Notes under the pieces: generated by a model
What the model was told of the DNA's origin: nothing
Databases searched by the model: none
The model's input: the letters and a program-made list of their open reading frames with translations, nothing else
Part shown: piece after piece, positions 18,876-28,746 of the stretch
Position numbering within the stretch: the first letter of the stretch is position 1
Layout of the letters: every line of letters starts with the position of its first letter
Origin: Sphingomonas sp. Root720
Lineage (GTDB): Bacteria; Pseudomonadota; Alphaproteobacteria; Sphingomonadales; Sphingomonadaceae
DNA: 64,000 nucleotides
Assembly (NCBI RefSeq): GCF_001428605.1
Contig: NZ_LMID01000010.1
Span: forward strand, 1-64,000
Reading direction: 5' to 3'
Program-made: the position numbers and the translations under genes

Positions 18876-19127
18876 TCAATCGAGCCGGCTGGCCGCGATC
18901 GAGCGAATGGTCCGAAAGGAACGGTCGGCCGACGCCTTGGCGGCCCTTACGGCGAGAGCCGTCTCCATCGCCGCGGCCTCGCGGTCCAGACTGGCCGCCA
19001 CGTCGAGCAGGCGCCCTTTTTCCGCTTCGCCGAAGGCGTTGTCTGCAAGCTTCCGTGCCTTGGCGGCTTCCCGCCGCAATTGCTCTGCGCTTCCGGAACT
19101 GGACACGATAGGATCTCTCGACGCCAA
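18876..19127 (-). CDS. Small helical hypothetical protein
   Basis: 83 residues, Ala/Arg/Glu-rich and predicted almost entirely helical, with coiled-coil-like spacing in AEQLRREAAKARKLADNAF and DVAASLDREAAAMETAL. There is no membrane segment or signal. Short coiled-coil proteins of this composition are common in sphingomonads, but I cannot assign a family or function. It is convergent with modC (22 bases apart) and 89 bases downstream of the MFS gene's end on the same strand. Confidence 0.6.
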   Translation of the reverse strand: MASRDPIVSSSGSAEQLRREAAKARKLADNAFGEAEKGRLLDVAASLDREAAAMETALAVRAAKASADRSFRTIRSIAASRLD

Positions 19128-19215
19128 TATACTCGTAATGCGAACGCTTTTGACCGGATCGATATGAACAGACCGTTACGGAACTGGCGATTTCACACGA
19201 ATTTGCAAAGGCCGT

Positions 19216-20889
19216 TCAGGCGGTGCGCGTCGGATCGTTCATCTGGGCATCGACCGTCACCGGTTCATGACGGCGCGCGCTGGGCAGCGATCCGGTCTGC
19301 CGCTCGATCATCCGGTGGACGCGGAGGGGCATGCCGTCCTTCTGCAACTGCTGGAGCTCGGCGCTGTTTTCGGCATCGGCATGGGTGCGGCGCTGATTGT
19401 GCCGGATATAGTCGTGCCAGGTCGCGACATGGTAACGCTCGACCCACAGCTCGGGCTCGTTGAGATCGCGCAGCAGGGTCCAGCCATGCGCGCCGTCGCG
19501 ACGGCGGATCCGGCGTCGTTCGGTCATCGCCGATAGGAAGGCGACGATGTTGTGCGCCTCGATTCGATATTCGATGGTCACCACCACCGGGCCGCTGCGC
19601 GGCTCCAGGGGGACCGCCACCTGAGGTTCCTGCCACTGGCTGAGCGGCGTCAGGTTGAGATCGTCGACCTGCGGCAGCGGCATGACGAAGCCGAGCAGGA
19701 TGGTGACCGTCAGGAATGCGGCACTGACGAGCAAGCCGGCGGCGACGCCATGGCCGTCGGCGACCATGCCCAGCACCCATGCACCCACTGCCATGCCGCC
19801 GAACGCCGCCATCTGATAGACCGACAGCCCACGGGCGACGACCCAGCGCGGCGAAGCGAGCTGCACGCTGATGTTGAAGGTCGAGAGCGCCAGGACCCAG
19901 CTGAAGCCCGCCAGCATCAATGCCGCGATGGTCAGGACGATCGAGGGACTGACCGCGGTGATCGCGGTACCCGCCGCCAGCGCGAAGGTGGACAGGCGAA
20001 CGATCCGCTCGGTCGACAAATGGCGGCGCGCCGGTCCCGACGACAGGCCGCCCACGACGGCACCGATGCCGAAGGAACCCAGCAGCAGCCCGTAGGTCAG
20101 TGCCCCGCCTTTCACCAGATCGCGAGCCACCAGCGGCATCAACGCCGAAACTGCATTCGCCGCGAGCCCGAACGCCATTGCGCGACCTACTACGATCCGC
20201 AGATTGGGCGACATCGCGACGTAACGCAGCCCTGCCCCCATCGCCATGAACAGCCCTTCGCGCGGCAGCAGCCTGGGCGTCTGTGGCCGCTGCCAGCGCA
20301 ACAGCACCAGGATCAGTCCGACATAGGACAGGGTGTTGATCAGGAACGCCACCGCAGCCCCCGCCGTCGCCACGATCGCGCCACCGATCGCCGGCCCGGC
20401 GGTCCGGGCAGTATTGAACCCCATCGAGTTCAGGGCGACGGCGGACGGCAATTGTTCTCTCGACACTATATCGCCGACCGATGCCTGCCAGGCAGGTCCC
20501 CCGATCGTCGTCCCGCAGCCGATCAGGAAGGTAAACGCCAGGAGCAGCCAGGGCGTCAGCCAGCCCTCCCAGGCGAACAGCGCCAGCACAGCCGAGACGC
20601 ACAGCATGAAACCCTGGGCCACCAGCATCACCTTGCGCCGGTCGAGGTTGTCCGCCATCGCGCCGGCCCACAGCGCCAGCAGCATGAAAGGTAGCACCGT
20701 GGACGCCTGGACCAGCGCGACCATCTTCGGTGACGACGTCAGCGACGTCATCATCCAGGCCGCTCCGACCGACTGGATCATCGCGCCGAAATTGGAAACC
20801 AGCGAAGCGATCCAGACCGCGCGAAAGATGGGAACATCGAACGGAGATGCCGGGCGCGATCGCGGAGCCGATTGCATGTCGGATGCCAT
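19216..20889 (-). CDS. MFS transporter (EntS-like) with a C-terminal monooxygenase-like domain
   Basis: 557 residues from ATG 20889 (frame open to 20928). The first ~410 residues are a 12-helix MFS carrier: FRAVWIASLVSNFGAMIQSVGAAW at the N-terminus, LWAGAMADNLDRRKVML as the loop 2-3 motif, and AFTFLIGCGTTIGGPAWQA. The last ~110 residues (VVVTIEYRIEAHNIVAFLSA, RDGAHGWTLLRDLNEPELWVERY) resemble a ferredoxin-like dimeric alpha-beta (antibiotic-biosynthesis-monooxygenase) domain. The combination occurs in an uncharacterised MFS branch, often annotated as enterobactin-exporter-like. Substrate unknown; an efflux role is inference. Confidence 0.85.
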   Translation of the reverse strand: MASDMQSAPRSRPASPFDVPIFRAVWIASLVSNFGAMIQSVGAAWMMTSLTSSPKMVALVQASTVLPFMLLALWAGAMADNLDRRKVMLVAQGFMLCVSAVLALFAWEGWLTPWLLLAFTFLIGCGTTIGGPAWQASVGDIVSREQLPSAVALNSMGFNTARTAGPAIGGAIVATAGAAVAFLINTLSYVGLILVLLRWQRPQTPRLLPREGLFMAMGAGLRYVAMSPNLRIVVGRAMAFGLAANAVSALMPLVARDLVKGGALTYGLLLGSFGIGAVVGGLSSGPARRHLSTERIVRLSTFALAAGTAITAVSPSIVLTIAALMLAGFSWVLALSTFNISVQLASPRWVVARGLSVYQMAAFGGMAVGAWVLGMVADGHGVAAGLLVSAAFLTVTILLGFVMPLPQVDDLNLTPLSQWQEPQVAVPLEPRSGPVVVTIEYRIEAHNIVAFLSAMTERRRIRRRDGAHGWTLLRDLNEPELWVERYHVATWHDYIRHNQRRTHADAENSAELQQLQKDGMPLRVHRMIERQTGSLPSARRHEPVTVDAQMNDPTRTA

Positions 20890-21089
20890 GGGGGTTCCAA
20901 TGCAGGAGCGGCAGGCTTGTGCCAACACTGTTTCGCAGTGCGTTTCGCCGAGCTGAGGCTGCGGACGATCGTTCCCGTCCCGACATGGCGCGGTTCACGC
21001 AAAAATACCCCGGAATTCCTTCCTTCCGGGAATTTACGTATAGGGGAACCCCCGAGTCGTGCCGTGCGTCTCTCCTTCGCATCTTTCAC

Positions 21090-21119
21090 ATGAAAGCGTT
21101 CCTGGAGAATCGCTTTCAT
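21090..21119. promoter_or_regulatory. Perfect 9-bp inverted repeat upstream of PilZ gene
   Basis: ATGAAAGCG at 21090-21098 and CGCTTTCAT at 21111-21119 with a 12-base spacer. It ends 19 bases before the ATG of the PilZ gene at 21139, in a 249-bp gap shared with the divergent MFS gene. It could be an operator or a 5'-leader hairpin; the sequence alone does not decide. Confidence 0.4.
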
Positions 21120-21138
21120 CACCGAGTTCGGATTGTAG

Positions 21139-21633
21139 ATGACTAGCTTTTCCGTTGAATCATCCGAGCGTCGTCAAGCGTTCCGCTTTGCCATCCGGCA
21201 TCAGTCGCGCCTGCGGCTAACCCTCGAAGGGGCTGCCGACAGCGAAGAGATTGACGGCGTGATGCTTACCGACATCTCCCAACAGGGCCTGATGGCGGCG
21301 GGTGCGGGACATCTCGTACCCGGCGCGCTGATCATGCTCGAAGTACCGCTGGTCGGCTGGCGCGAAGTGGAGGTGATGTGGATCGCCGAGAATCGGGCGG
21401 GCTGCCGCTTTACCCAGCCGCTCAGCTTCGATGAATTGCGGCTCGCGGCCGCGAGCAGCGAAAGGTTGGCGCTCGAATTTCCGTCGCTGGGTGCAGATAT
21501 AGCCAGACTTCCGGCCATTGCCCACTCCATGGAAGAGCAGGACGAGGCCGTCGAGGCGAAGCCATGGCTCCTGCCGGTCGGATTGCTGGCTTTTGCGCTA
21601 CTCGCCGCGCTGGGTTTCATGCTCGTCTACTGA
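21139..21633 (+). CDS. PilZ domain protein with C-terminal membrane anchor
   Basis: 164 residues. A PilZ domain fills about residues 10-110, with the c-di-GMP-binding Arg motif region (ERRQAFRFAIRHQSRLRL) and the D/N-x-S-x-x-G motif as TDISQQG. A C-terminal hydrophobic helix (about 144-162, LLPVGLLAFALLAALGFML) would anchor it in the inner membrane. Some PilZ domains have lost c-di-GMP binding; here RR near residue 11 and the DxSxxG motif are both present, so binding is plausible. A second PilZ gene follows within about 160 bp. Confidence 0.85.
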   Translation: MTSFSVESSERRQAFRFAIRHQSRLRLTLEGAADSEEIDGVMLTDISQQGLMAAGAGHLVPGALIMLEVPLVGWREVEVMWIAENRAGCRFTQPLSFDELRLAAASSERLALEFPSLGADIARLPAIAHSMEEQDEAVEAKPWLLPVGLLAFALLAALGFMLVY

Positions 21634-21794
21634 GTACCTCGCCGGTGCAGCTGTCCACGACCCTCCGGCCTCGGACCACCCGAAATCAGCCTTAGCGCCG
21701 CGTTCACCAGTTCCCATAAGCGTTCATATGCCGTCGGCGTCTAAATCGTCCTCGCCTGCCTATGTTCGAGCAGGCGAGGAAGGATTGCGTACCC

Positions 21795-22160
21795 ATGTCG
21801 ATAGCGTCTGTCCTGGGCCTGAAACGCCGGTCCGACCTGCGCCAGAGCGAGCGTAGCCGCGTCCTCCTCACAGGGAAGATGCTGGTGTCGGGTCGCCCCT
21901 GTCAGATCCATCTGCTCGACTTGTCCCGCCACGGGGCCCTGGCGCATGCCAGCGAACCGCCGGCGGACGGAGAGATCGTCTGGGTGGTCTGCCGCGGCGT
22001 GGAGCTTCTGGCGCGCACCGCCTGGATCCGGGGCAACCGCTTCGGTCTCGCTTTCGACTCCGGCCTGCCGGCGGCGAAATATGAGATCCTCCTGAAGGAA
22101 GGGCGCCGCGCCCTTGCCTCCGAGACGCCCACCGTCATCGGCCGGCCCGTCGCCGCCTGA
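21795..22160 (+). CDS. PilZ domain protein
   Basis: 121 residues from ATG 21795, which has GAGGAAGG upstream; an earlier ATG at 21762 lacks one. A PilZ fold is indicated by LKRRSDLRQSERSRVLLTGK followed by LLDLSRHGALAHA (the D-x-S-x-x-G equivalent) and a VRC-type strand GNRFGLAFDSGL. There is no membrane helix. It probably reads c-di-GMP as a cytosolic effector. The RxxxR-type motif is less canonical than in the neighbour at 21139 (RQSER), so ligand binding is less certain. Confidence 0.78.
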   Translation: MSIASVLGLKRRSDLRQSERSRVLLTGKMLVSGRPCQIHLLDLSRHGALAHASEPPADGEIVWVVCRGVELLARTAWIRGNRFGLAFDSGLPAAKYEILLKEGRRALASETPTVIGRPVAA

Positions 22161-22185
22161 CCCGCGGATAGGCTTTCGGTGCGGC

Positions 22186-22884
22186 TCAGGACGCGTCGTG
22201 GAAAATGATCCCCAGCACATGCCGATGCCCGCGACGCACGGTGGCGACGCCATGCCGCATCGTCACCCGATGATCGCCGCGCGATCCGCTGCGTGGCCGA
22301 TGCGCGACCGCGAAGACCACCGCATCGCCGCATTCGAGCGGCACCACGTCGGCGCGTGACTGCATCCTTGGCCGTTGCTCGGTGAGGATGAACTCCCCGC
22401 CTTCGAAATCCCTGCCCCGTTCCGACAGGAGCACCGCCGCCTGCAACGGGAAGACATGCTCGCCGTACAGATCTTGGTGGAGACAGTTATAGTCGCCTTC
22501 GCCATAGCGCAGCAGCAGCGGCGTCGGCCGCATTTGTCCCGCACCATGACAGCGCTCGATGAAGTCCGCATGCCTGTCCGGAAAGCGCACCGCCGATCCG
22601 AGCCGCGCCTGCCAGCGATTGGCCACCGGCGCGAGCCGCGGATAGAGCGCCGTGCGCAGCCGCTCCACCAAAGGGGGCAGCGGATAAGCGAAGTAGCGAT
22701 ATTCGCCTTGGCCATAGCCATGCCGCTGCATGGTCACCTGTCGGCGGAAACGCTCCTCCTGATCGTAGAGGTCCAGCGTCGCCGCGCAGGCTGCGGCATC
22801 CAGGAGCTGGGGGATCAAGGTCCAGCCTCGTTCGTCGAGGTCGGTTGCGGCGCGCTGCCAGTCCTGCTGTTCGATCGCTGTCAT
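22186..22884 (-). CDS. 2-oxoglutarate/Fe(II)-dependent oxygenase, prolyl-4-hydroxylase-like
   Basis: 232 residues. A double-stranded beta-helix oxygenase is indicated by the iron-binding H-x-D in NCLHQDLYGEHVFPLQ and a distal His-x-Arg region (DHRVTMRHGV) for iron and 2-oxoglutarate. FEGGEFILTEQRPR is typical of the 2OG-Fe(II)/PiuC-like family. It hydroxylates an unknown substrate. Start 22884 is preferred because it falls 20 bases after the stop of the upstream permease gene; the frame is open to 22965 but would overlap it. Confidence 0.85.
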   Translation of the reverse strand: MTAIEQQDWQRAATDLDERGWTLIPQLLDAAACAATLDLYDQEERFRRQVTMQRHGYGQGEYRYFAYPLPPLVERLRTALYPRLAPVANRWQARLGSAVRFPDRHADFIERCHGAGQMRPTPLLLRYGEGDYNCLHQDLYGEHVFPLQAAVLLSERGRDFEGGEFILTEQRPRMQSRADVVPLECGDAVVFAVAHRPRSGSRGDHRVTMRHGVATVRRGHRHVLGIIFHDAS

Positions 22885-22903
22885 CGGCGCTGTCTCGCCG
22901 ATC

Positions 22904-24328
22904 CTAGCTGGCCGCGCCTCCCGCTTCTTGCTCCGGCTTTGCCAGCGCGCTGTGTCGGCGCGCATAGCCCAGGTAAATCAGGATACCGATCAGGTTCCAT
23001 GCCAGGCACCAGAGCAGCGTCTTGGTCGGCAGGCTCGCGAATAGGTAGAGGCAGCCGAGCACCGCGCCGAGACCGACGAGCAGAGCGCCCGGCGCCCGGA
23101 ACGGGCGCGACAGATCGGGCCGGCTGCGGCGCAGCACGATCAGGCAGGCCCCCACGGCCATGAAGGCGATCAGGGTGCCGGCATTGGCGAGCGCCGCGAT
23201 CTCGCCGATCGGCAGCAGGCCGGCCAGGATCGCGACGAGCACGGCGGTCGCCGTCGTGATCCGCGCCGGTGTCCCCCGCTTCGATATCCTAGCCAGCGAA
23301 CTGGGCAGGAAGCCGTCGCGCGCCATAGCGAGGAAGATACGGCTCTGGCCGTAAAGAAAGGCAAGCAGCACCGTCGGCAGCGCGATGACCGCTGCCGTCG
23401 CGACGATGCGGGCGACGCCCGGCCGGCCCAGCTCGCGCAGGATCAAGGCCAGCGGCTCGGGGCTGTCGGCGAAGCCCTTGAAGGGGACCGCTCCGATCGC
23501 TGCCGCCGCGACCAGGATGTAGATCAGCGTACAGGCCAGCATCGATCCGACGATGCCGATCGCCAGGTCGCGCTCGGGCCGCTTGGTCTCCTCGGCGGCC
23601 GTGGAAATCGCATCGAAGCCGTAGAAGGCGAAGAAGATGATCGCCGCCGCCGCCATGACGCCCCGCTGCACGCCGTCGGGTCCTGGCGCCGCGCCGAAGC
23701 CATAGGGCATGAAGGGGGTCAGATGCGTCGCATCGAATTGGGGCATCGCGACCGCCACGAACAGCGACAGGGTGGCGATCTTGACGGCCACCAGCACGGT
23801 GTTGATCCTTGCGCTCTCCCGCGTTCCGAGCAGCAACAGCCCGGTCACCACGGCGATGATGAAGATCGCGGGCAGGTTGACGAGCCCGCCCAGTTCGGGA
23901 CCCCGCATCAACGCGGCGGGGAAGCCTATCCCCGCCAGCAGCGGCGAGGCATAGCCGGACCAACCGACGGCAACGGTCGACACGACGAGCGAATATTCGA
24001 GGATCAGGCTCCACCCCACCACCCAGGCGAAGATCTCGCCCAGCGCAGCATAGGAATAGCTATAGGCGCTGCCCGCGGCCGGCATCATCGCCGCCAGTTC
24101 GGCATAAGCGAGCGCCGCACAGGCGCAGACCGCGCCCGCGATCGCGAAGGACAGTAGCACGGATGGCCCCGCTCGGTCGGCTCCGACGCCGATCAGGGTC
24201 AATATTCCGGTCCCGACGATCGCGCCGACGCCGAGCGCGAGCAGATGCGGCCAGGACAAGGTCGGCGGCAGCCGATCTCCGTGCCGCCGAGCCATACCGA
24301 TCGGCTTGCGCCGCATGAACCCCGTCAT
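22904..24328 (-). CDS. APC family amino-acid permease
   Basis: 474 residues with about 12 membrane helices. Helix 1 contains the unwound substrate-binding motif GVGAIVGTGILTLIG (about residues 34-48), diagnostic of the APC superfamily. The next segments (AYAELAAMMPAAGSAYSYSYAALGE) match cationic amino-acid transporter relatives. IFFAFYGFDAISTAAEET is the helix 6 region. It imports an amino acid, identity unknown. It lies between the oxygenase (20 bp) and the proline iminopeptidase (6 bp) genes, suggesting a peptide or amino-acid use operon. Confidence 0.9.
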   Translation of the reverse strand: MTGFMRRKPIGMARRHGDRLPPTLSWPHLLALGVGAIVGTGILTLIGVGADRAGPSVLLSFAIAGAVCACAALAYAELAAMMPAAGSAYSYSYAALGEIFAWVVGWSLILEYSLVVSTVAVGWSGYASPLLAGIGFPAALMRGPELGGLVNLPAIFIIAVVTGLLLLGTRESARINTVLVAVKIATLSLFVAVAMPQFDATHLTPFMPYGFGAAPGPDGVQRGVMAAAAIIFFAFYGFDAISTAAEETKRPERDLAIGIVGSMLACTLIYILVAAAAIGAVPFKGFADSPEPLALILRELGRPGVARIVATAAVIALPTVLLAFLYGQSRIFLAMARDGFLPSSLARISKRGTPARITTATAVLVAILAGLLPIGEIAALANAGTLIAFMAVGACLIVLRRSRPDLSRPFRAPGALLVGLGAVLGCLYLFASLPTKTLLWCLAWNLIGILIYLGYARRHSALAKPEQEAGGAAS

Positions 24329-24334
24329 TCCTTC

Positions 24335-25300
<966 letters not shown>

Positions 25301-25316
25301 CTAGCGGAGTCCCACG

Positions 25317-26579
25317 ATGCGCGCCAGCCGACGACAATTCTTGATCGGCGGCGGTCTCGCCGGCCTCGCCATGATGACCACGTCGCCCGGGTGGGCGGCC
25401 GACAGCGCCAGCGGCCTGACCCCGATGACGGGCAATGCGAAACCGATCTCCACCGAGGAACGGCTGGGGCGGATCGCCCGGGTCCAAGAACTGATGCGCG
25501 CGCAGGATATAGCCGCGCTGTTGGTCGAGGCCGGCTCGTCGCTCCTCTACTTCACCGGCATCGACTGGTGGCGCAGCGAACGGCTGACCGCCGCGGTCAT
25601 CCCCGCCGACGGCGACGTGCTGATCGTCACGCCCGGCTTCGAGGAACCCTCGATCCGCGAAAGCCTGGCCGTACCCGGCGATGTCCAGGTGTGGCAGGAG
25701 GATGAGAATCCGATCGCTCTGATCGGCGACTTCCTCCGGCGCCGCAAGCTCGACAAGGGCGCCATCGCCATCGAGGAGACCGTGCGCTTCTTCGCGGTCG
25801 ACGGGCTGCGACACGCGCTCCCCGATGCGCGGATCGTCTCGGGCGCCCCGGTGGTGCGCGGCTGCCGGATGATCAAGTCGCCTGCCGAGCTGGCGCTGAT
25901 GCAGGTCGCCGCCGACATCCAGATCGCCGCCTTCCGCCACATCGCGCCGCGCATCGAACGCGGCATGAGCCAGCAGGACATCCAGGCGATGCTGATCGCC
26001 GCCAGCCGCGCGCTGGGCGGGGAAAGCGACGGCGGCCTGATCCTTATCGGCGAATCCAGCGCCTACCCGCACGGATCGCACACCCCGCGCCGGGTTGCCG
26101 ACGGCGAGGTGATTCTGTTCGACGCCGGCGTCACGGTCCACGGCTATCAGTCGGATATCTCCCGCACGATGGTCTACGGCCGCGCCGCCGACGCACGGCA
26201 GCGGCAACTGTTCGATCAGGTCCGGCGCGGCCAGGACATCGCAATGGAAACCGCGCAGGTGGGCACGCCAGCCGGCAAGGTCGACGACGCGGTTCGCGCC
26301 TATTACGCTACCCTCGGCTATGGCCCCGGCTACAAGCTGCCCGGCACGCCCCACCGCACTGGCCATGGCATCGGCATGGACGGGCACGAACCGGTCAACC
26401 TCGTCCATGGCGAGGCGACGCCGCTGGCACCCGGCATGTGCTTCTCGAACGAACCCGGCATCTACATCCCCGGCGCCTTCGGGGTGCGGATCGAGGATTG
26501 CTTCCACATGACGGCCGAAGGCCCGCGCTGGTTCACCCGCCCGCCCGCCTCGATCGACCGCCCGTTCGACATAAATTGA
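25317..26579 (+). CDS. M24 family Xaa-Pro peptidase, Tat-exported
   Basis: 420 residues. The N-terminus MRASRRQFLIGGGLAGLAMM is a twin-arginine signal, so the enzyme is probably periplasmic. After a creatinase-like N-terminal domain (about 45-185), the pita-bread domain carries the dinuclear metal ligands: Asp in LFDAGVTVHGYQSDISRTMV, His in HRTGHGIGMDGHEP, Glu in FSNEPGIYIPG and Glu in GVRIEDCF. It cleaves Xaa-Pro bonds. With pip, ggt and the permease it suggests scavenging of proline-containing peptides. The start is 25 bases from the divergent pip start. Confidence 0.92.
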   Translation: MRASRRQFLIGGGLAGLAMMTTSPGWAADSASGLTPMTGNAKPISTEERLGRIARVQELMRAQDIAALLVEAGSSLLYFTGIDWWRSERLTAAVIPADGDVLIVTPGFEEPSIRESLAVPGDVQVWQEDENPIALIGDFLRRRKLDKGAIAIEETVRFFAVDGLRHALPDARIVSGAPVVRGCRMIKSPAELALMQVAADIQIAAFRHIAPRIERGMSQQDIQAMLIAASRALGGESDGGLILIGESSAYPHGSHTPRRVADGEVILFDAGVTVHGYQSDISRTMVYGRAADARQRQLFDQVRRGQDIAMETAQVGTPAGKVDDAVRAYYATLGYGPGYKLPGTPHRTGHGIGMDGHEPVNLVHGEATPLAPGMCFSNEPGIYIPGAFGVRIEDCFHMTAEGPRWFTRPPASIDRPFDIN

Positions 26580-26645
26580 TCGAAGTCATGACTTTGACTT
26601 CCCGACATTCTATGGTGACGAAAGGCGTGACCGATCCGGACCGAA

Positions 26646-28118
26646 ATGAACCAACCCGTCGAGATAGAACTCAAGCTGGACTTTGATCCGGCCGACCGGG
26701 AGAGACTGGCGGCCTGTTCCCTGTTGGGCCCCGCACCCGCGGCCACCCGCCGGTTAGCGGCTACTTATTTCGATACGCCCGCCCGTCATCTCGACAAGGC
26801 CGGCTATGCGCTGCGTATCCGCAAGGAAGGCGGCAAGCGAATCCAGACGGTGAAGGCCGCCTCGAGCGACGCCGCCGGCCTTTTCGTACGCGGTGAATGG
26901 GAACGGCGGGTCACCACCGATGCACCCGTTTTCGACGATCGATCCGGGCCGTTATCGCAGCTGTTCGAGGCCGATCTACTGGCCAGGGTCGAACCGGTCT
27001 TCACCACCGCGATCGACCGGACCGAGGGCCCCGTCGACCGACCTGATGGCAGCCGGCTCGAATATGCGATCGACGTCGGCGAGGTTCGCGCCGGCACGCG
27101 CAGCAGCGCCGTCTGCGAGCTCGAGCTGGAACTGAAGCAGGGCACGCCGCAGCTGCTGTTCGATCTCGCCCGCACGATCGGCGAGCAGGTCCCGCTCCGC
27201 CTTGGCGTTCTGACGAAATCCGAACGCGGCTATGCGCTCGCGGAAAAGGCCTTCACCGCGGCCGTAAAGGCGGAGCCGCTGAAGCTGGACAGGACCATGG
27301 CCGCCGGGGATGCCTTCGCCGCCATCGCCGCCGCCTGTCTTCGCCAGTATCGCCGCAACGAGGACCTCCTGCTGCTGTCGGCCGGGGTCGAGCAACTGCA
27401 TCAGGCACGGGTCGCGCTGCGGCGCCTGCGGTCGGCCTTCTGGCTGTTCAAGCCGCTGCTGGAGGGCGACGCGCGCGCCGTGACCTTCGCGTCGGAGCTC
27501 CGCTGGCTCGCCGGCGAACTGGGCGAGATCCGCGACATCGACGTCCTCGTGCCCCGGCTGGAGGACCCCGCGCGATCGGCCTTGTTTGCCGTCCGCGAGA
27601 GCCGCTTCGGCCATCTGCGCAACCAGTTGGACGGCGGCCGGGTCAGGCGGCTCCCGATCGAACTCGCCGAATGGCTGGCGCTGGGCCAGTGGCGAACCGA
27701 ACCGGCCGATCCAGGCCCGCGCGACCGCGACATCCGCTCCTTCGCCGGCGAGCGGCTCGATCGACTTCGCAGGCGGATCAAGCGCGAGGGTAAGGGCCTG
27801 GCCGACATTGGCGACGATCATCGCCACGAGGTCCGCAAGGACGCCAAGAAGCTGCGCTACGCGACCGAATTCTTCATATCGCTGTATCCGGGGCGGAAAC
27901 CGCGGCAGCGAATCGACCGTTTCCTTGACCGGCTCGAGGCGTTGCAGGACAAGCTGGGACGGCTCAACGACATAGCCGCCGCGCCCGGACTGTTCGAACA
28001 GCTGGGGGTGGAGGCCGAACTGCCACTGCCGGGCAAGAAGGAGCGCAAACGCCTGCTTGACGATGCCGAGGATTGTTTCGAAGCCTTCATCGACAGCAAG
28101 CGTTTCTGGCGCGACTGA
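26646..28118 (+). CDS. CYTH-CHAD domain protein (inorganic triphosphatase-like)
   Basis: 490 residues. The N-terminal CYTH tunnel domain starts with the E-x-E-x-K motif (VEIELKLDF) and has TYFDTP, RIRKEGGKRIQTVK and ELELKQG (to about residue 200). A CHAD helical domain follows (about 215-480) with HQARVALRRLRSAFWLF, ELGEIRDIDVL and HEVRKDAKKLRYATEFF, whose His/Arg/Lys residues bind polyphosphate. CYTH proteins hydrolyse triphosphates such as tripolyphosphate. CHAD domains often associate with polyphosphate granules. A role in polyphosphate metabolism is likely but not proven here. Confidence 0.9.
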   Translation: MNQPVEIELKLDFDPADRERLAACSLLGPAPAATRRLAATYFDTPARHLDKAGYALRIRKEGGKRIQTVKAASSDAAGLFVRGEWERRVTTDAPVFDDRSGPLSQLFEADLLARVEPVFTTAIDRTEGPVDRPDGSRLEYAIDVGEVRAGTRSSAVCELELELKQGTPQLLFDLARTIGEQVPLRLGVLTKSERGYALAEKAFTAAVKAEPLKLDRTMAAGDAFAAIAAACLRQYRRNEDLLLLSAGVEQLHQARVALRRLRSAFWLFKPLLEGDARAVTFASELRWLAGELGEIRDIDVLVPRLEDPARSALFAVRESRFGHLRNQLDGGRVRRLPIELAEWLALGQWRTEPADPGPRDRDIRSFAGERLDRLRRRIKREGKGLADIGDDHRHEVRKDAKKLRYATEFFISLYPGRKPRQRIDRFLDRLEALQDKLGRLNDIAAAPGLFEQLGVEAELPLPGKKERKRLLDDAEDCFEAFIDSKRFWRD

Positions 28119-28746
28119 GGCCGCACGCCCGGGTTTCGCGCTTTCGCGCCGGACGATGATCGCCTCGGCGATGGCCGTGCTGGCCATTCCCGCCGTCGCG
28201 CGTCAGCCCGGCCTCGCCACCGCTGCCCCGATGATCGACCCGCGCCTGGCCGATCGCGCGCTGGCCGCGCTGTTCCGGCATCACCGCCATATCTGGTCGC
28301 GCGACGTCGTGGCGATCGCCGATTTCGGACTCCCCTCCGCGATCCCGCGCTTCTTCCTGGTCGATATCGTGCGGGGCACCACCACCGCGCTACTGGTCGC
28401 GCATGGCAAGGGCTCCGACCCCGATCATAGTGGCATGCTTCAGGGCTTCTCGGATGCCGTGGGGTCTGCCGCCACCTCCGAGGGCGCCTATCTGACCGGC
28501 GATCCCTACGACGGCATCCATGGCCCGTCGCGCCGGCTGATCGGCCTCGATCCAGGCAATGCCCATGCCGAGGAACGCGCGATCGTCATCCATTCGGCTT
28601 GGTACGCCAATCCCGATATGGTCGCGAAGCAAGGCAAGCTAGGTCGCAGCGACGGTTGCTTCGCCTTCGGGGAACAGGATATCGCGACGGTCCTTGCCCG
28701 TCTCGGCAAGGGCCGCATGCTTTATGCTGGGAGAGCCGATGGCTGA
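28057..28746 (+). CDS. L,D-transpeptidase-like (YkuD_2) exported protein
   Basis: 229 residues. A Tat-like signal (ALSRRTMIASAMAVLAIPAVA) sits about 30 residues in. The catalytic region has HGPSRRLIGL, RAIVIHSAWYA and GRSDGCFAFG, giving the His and Cys of an L,D-transpeptidase that crosslinks or trims peptidoglycan. The start is uncertain: ATG 28057 overlaps the CYTH-CHAD gene by 62 bases and no good ribosome site is visible; ATG 28063 is equally possible. The stop codon overlaps the 33-residue microprotein gene, so they are coupled. Confidence 0.8.
   Translation: MTMPRIVSKPSSTASVSGATEAARPGFALSRRTMIASAMAVLAIPAVARQPGLATAAPMIDPRLADRALAALFRHHRHIWSRDVVAIADFGLPSAIPRFFLVDIVRGTTTALLVAHGKGSDPDHSGMLQGFSDAVGSAATSEGAYLTGDPYDGIHGPSRRLIGLDPGNAHAEERAIVIHSAWYANPDMVAKQGKLGRSDGCFAFGEQDIATVLARLGKGRMLYAGRADG

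Noticed and set aside
21046-21070. GGAAC-N18-GTC upstream of the PilZ gene, tested as an EcfG promoter
   Set aside because: One mismatch in the short -10 element makes it too weak to call; noted only as a possibility.
26583-26594. 12-bp perfect palindrome AAGTCATGACTT between two genes
   Set aside because: Short, single copy and not at a clear promoter position; no basis for a functional call.
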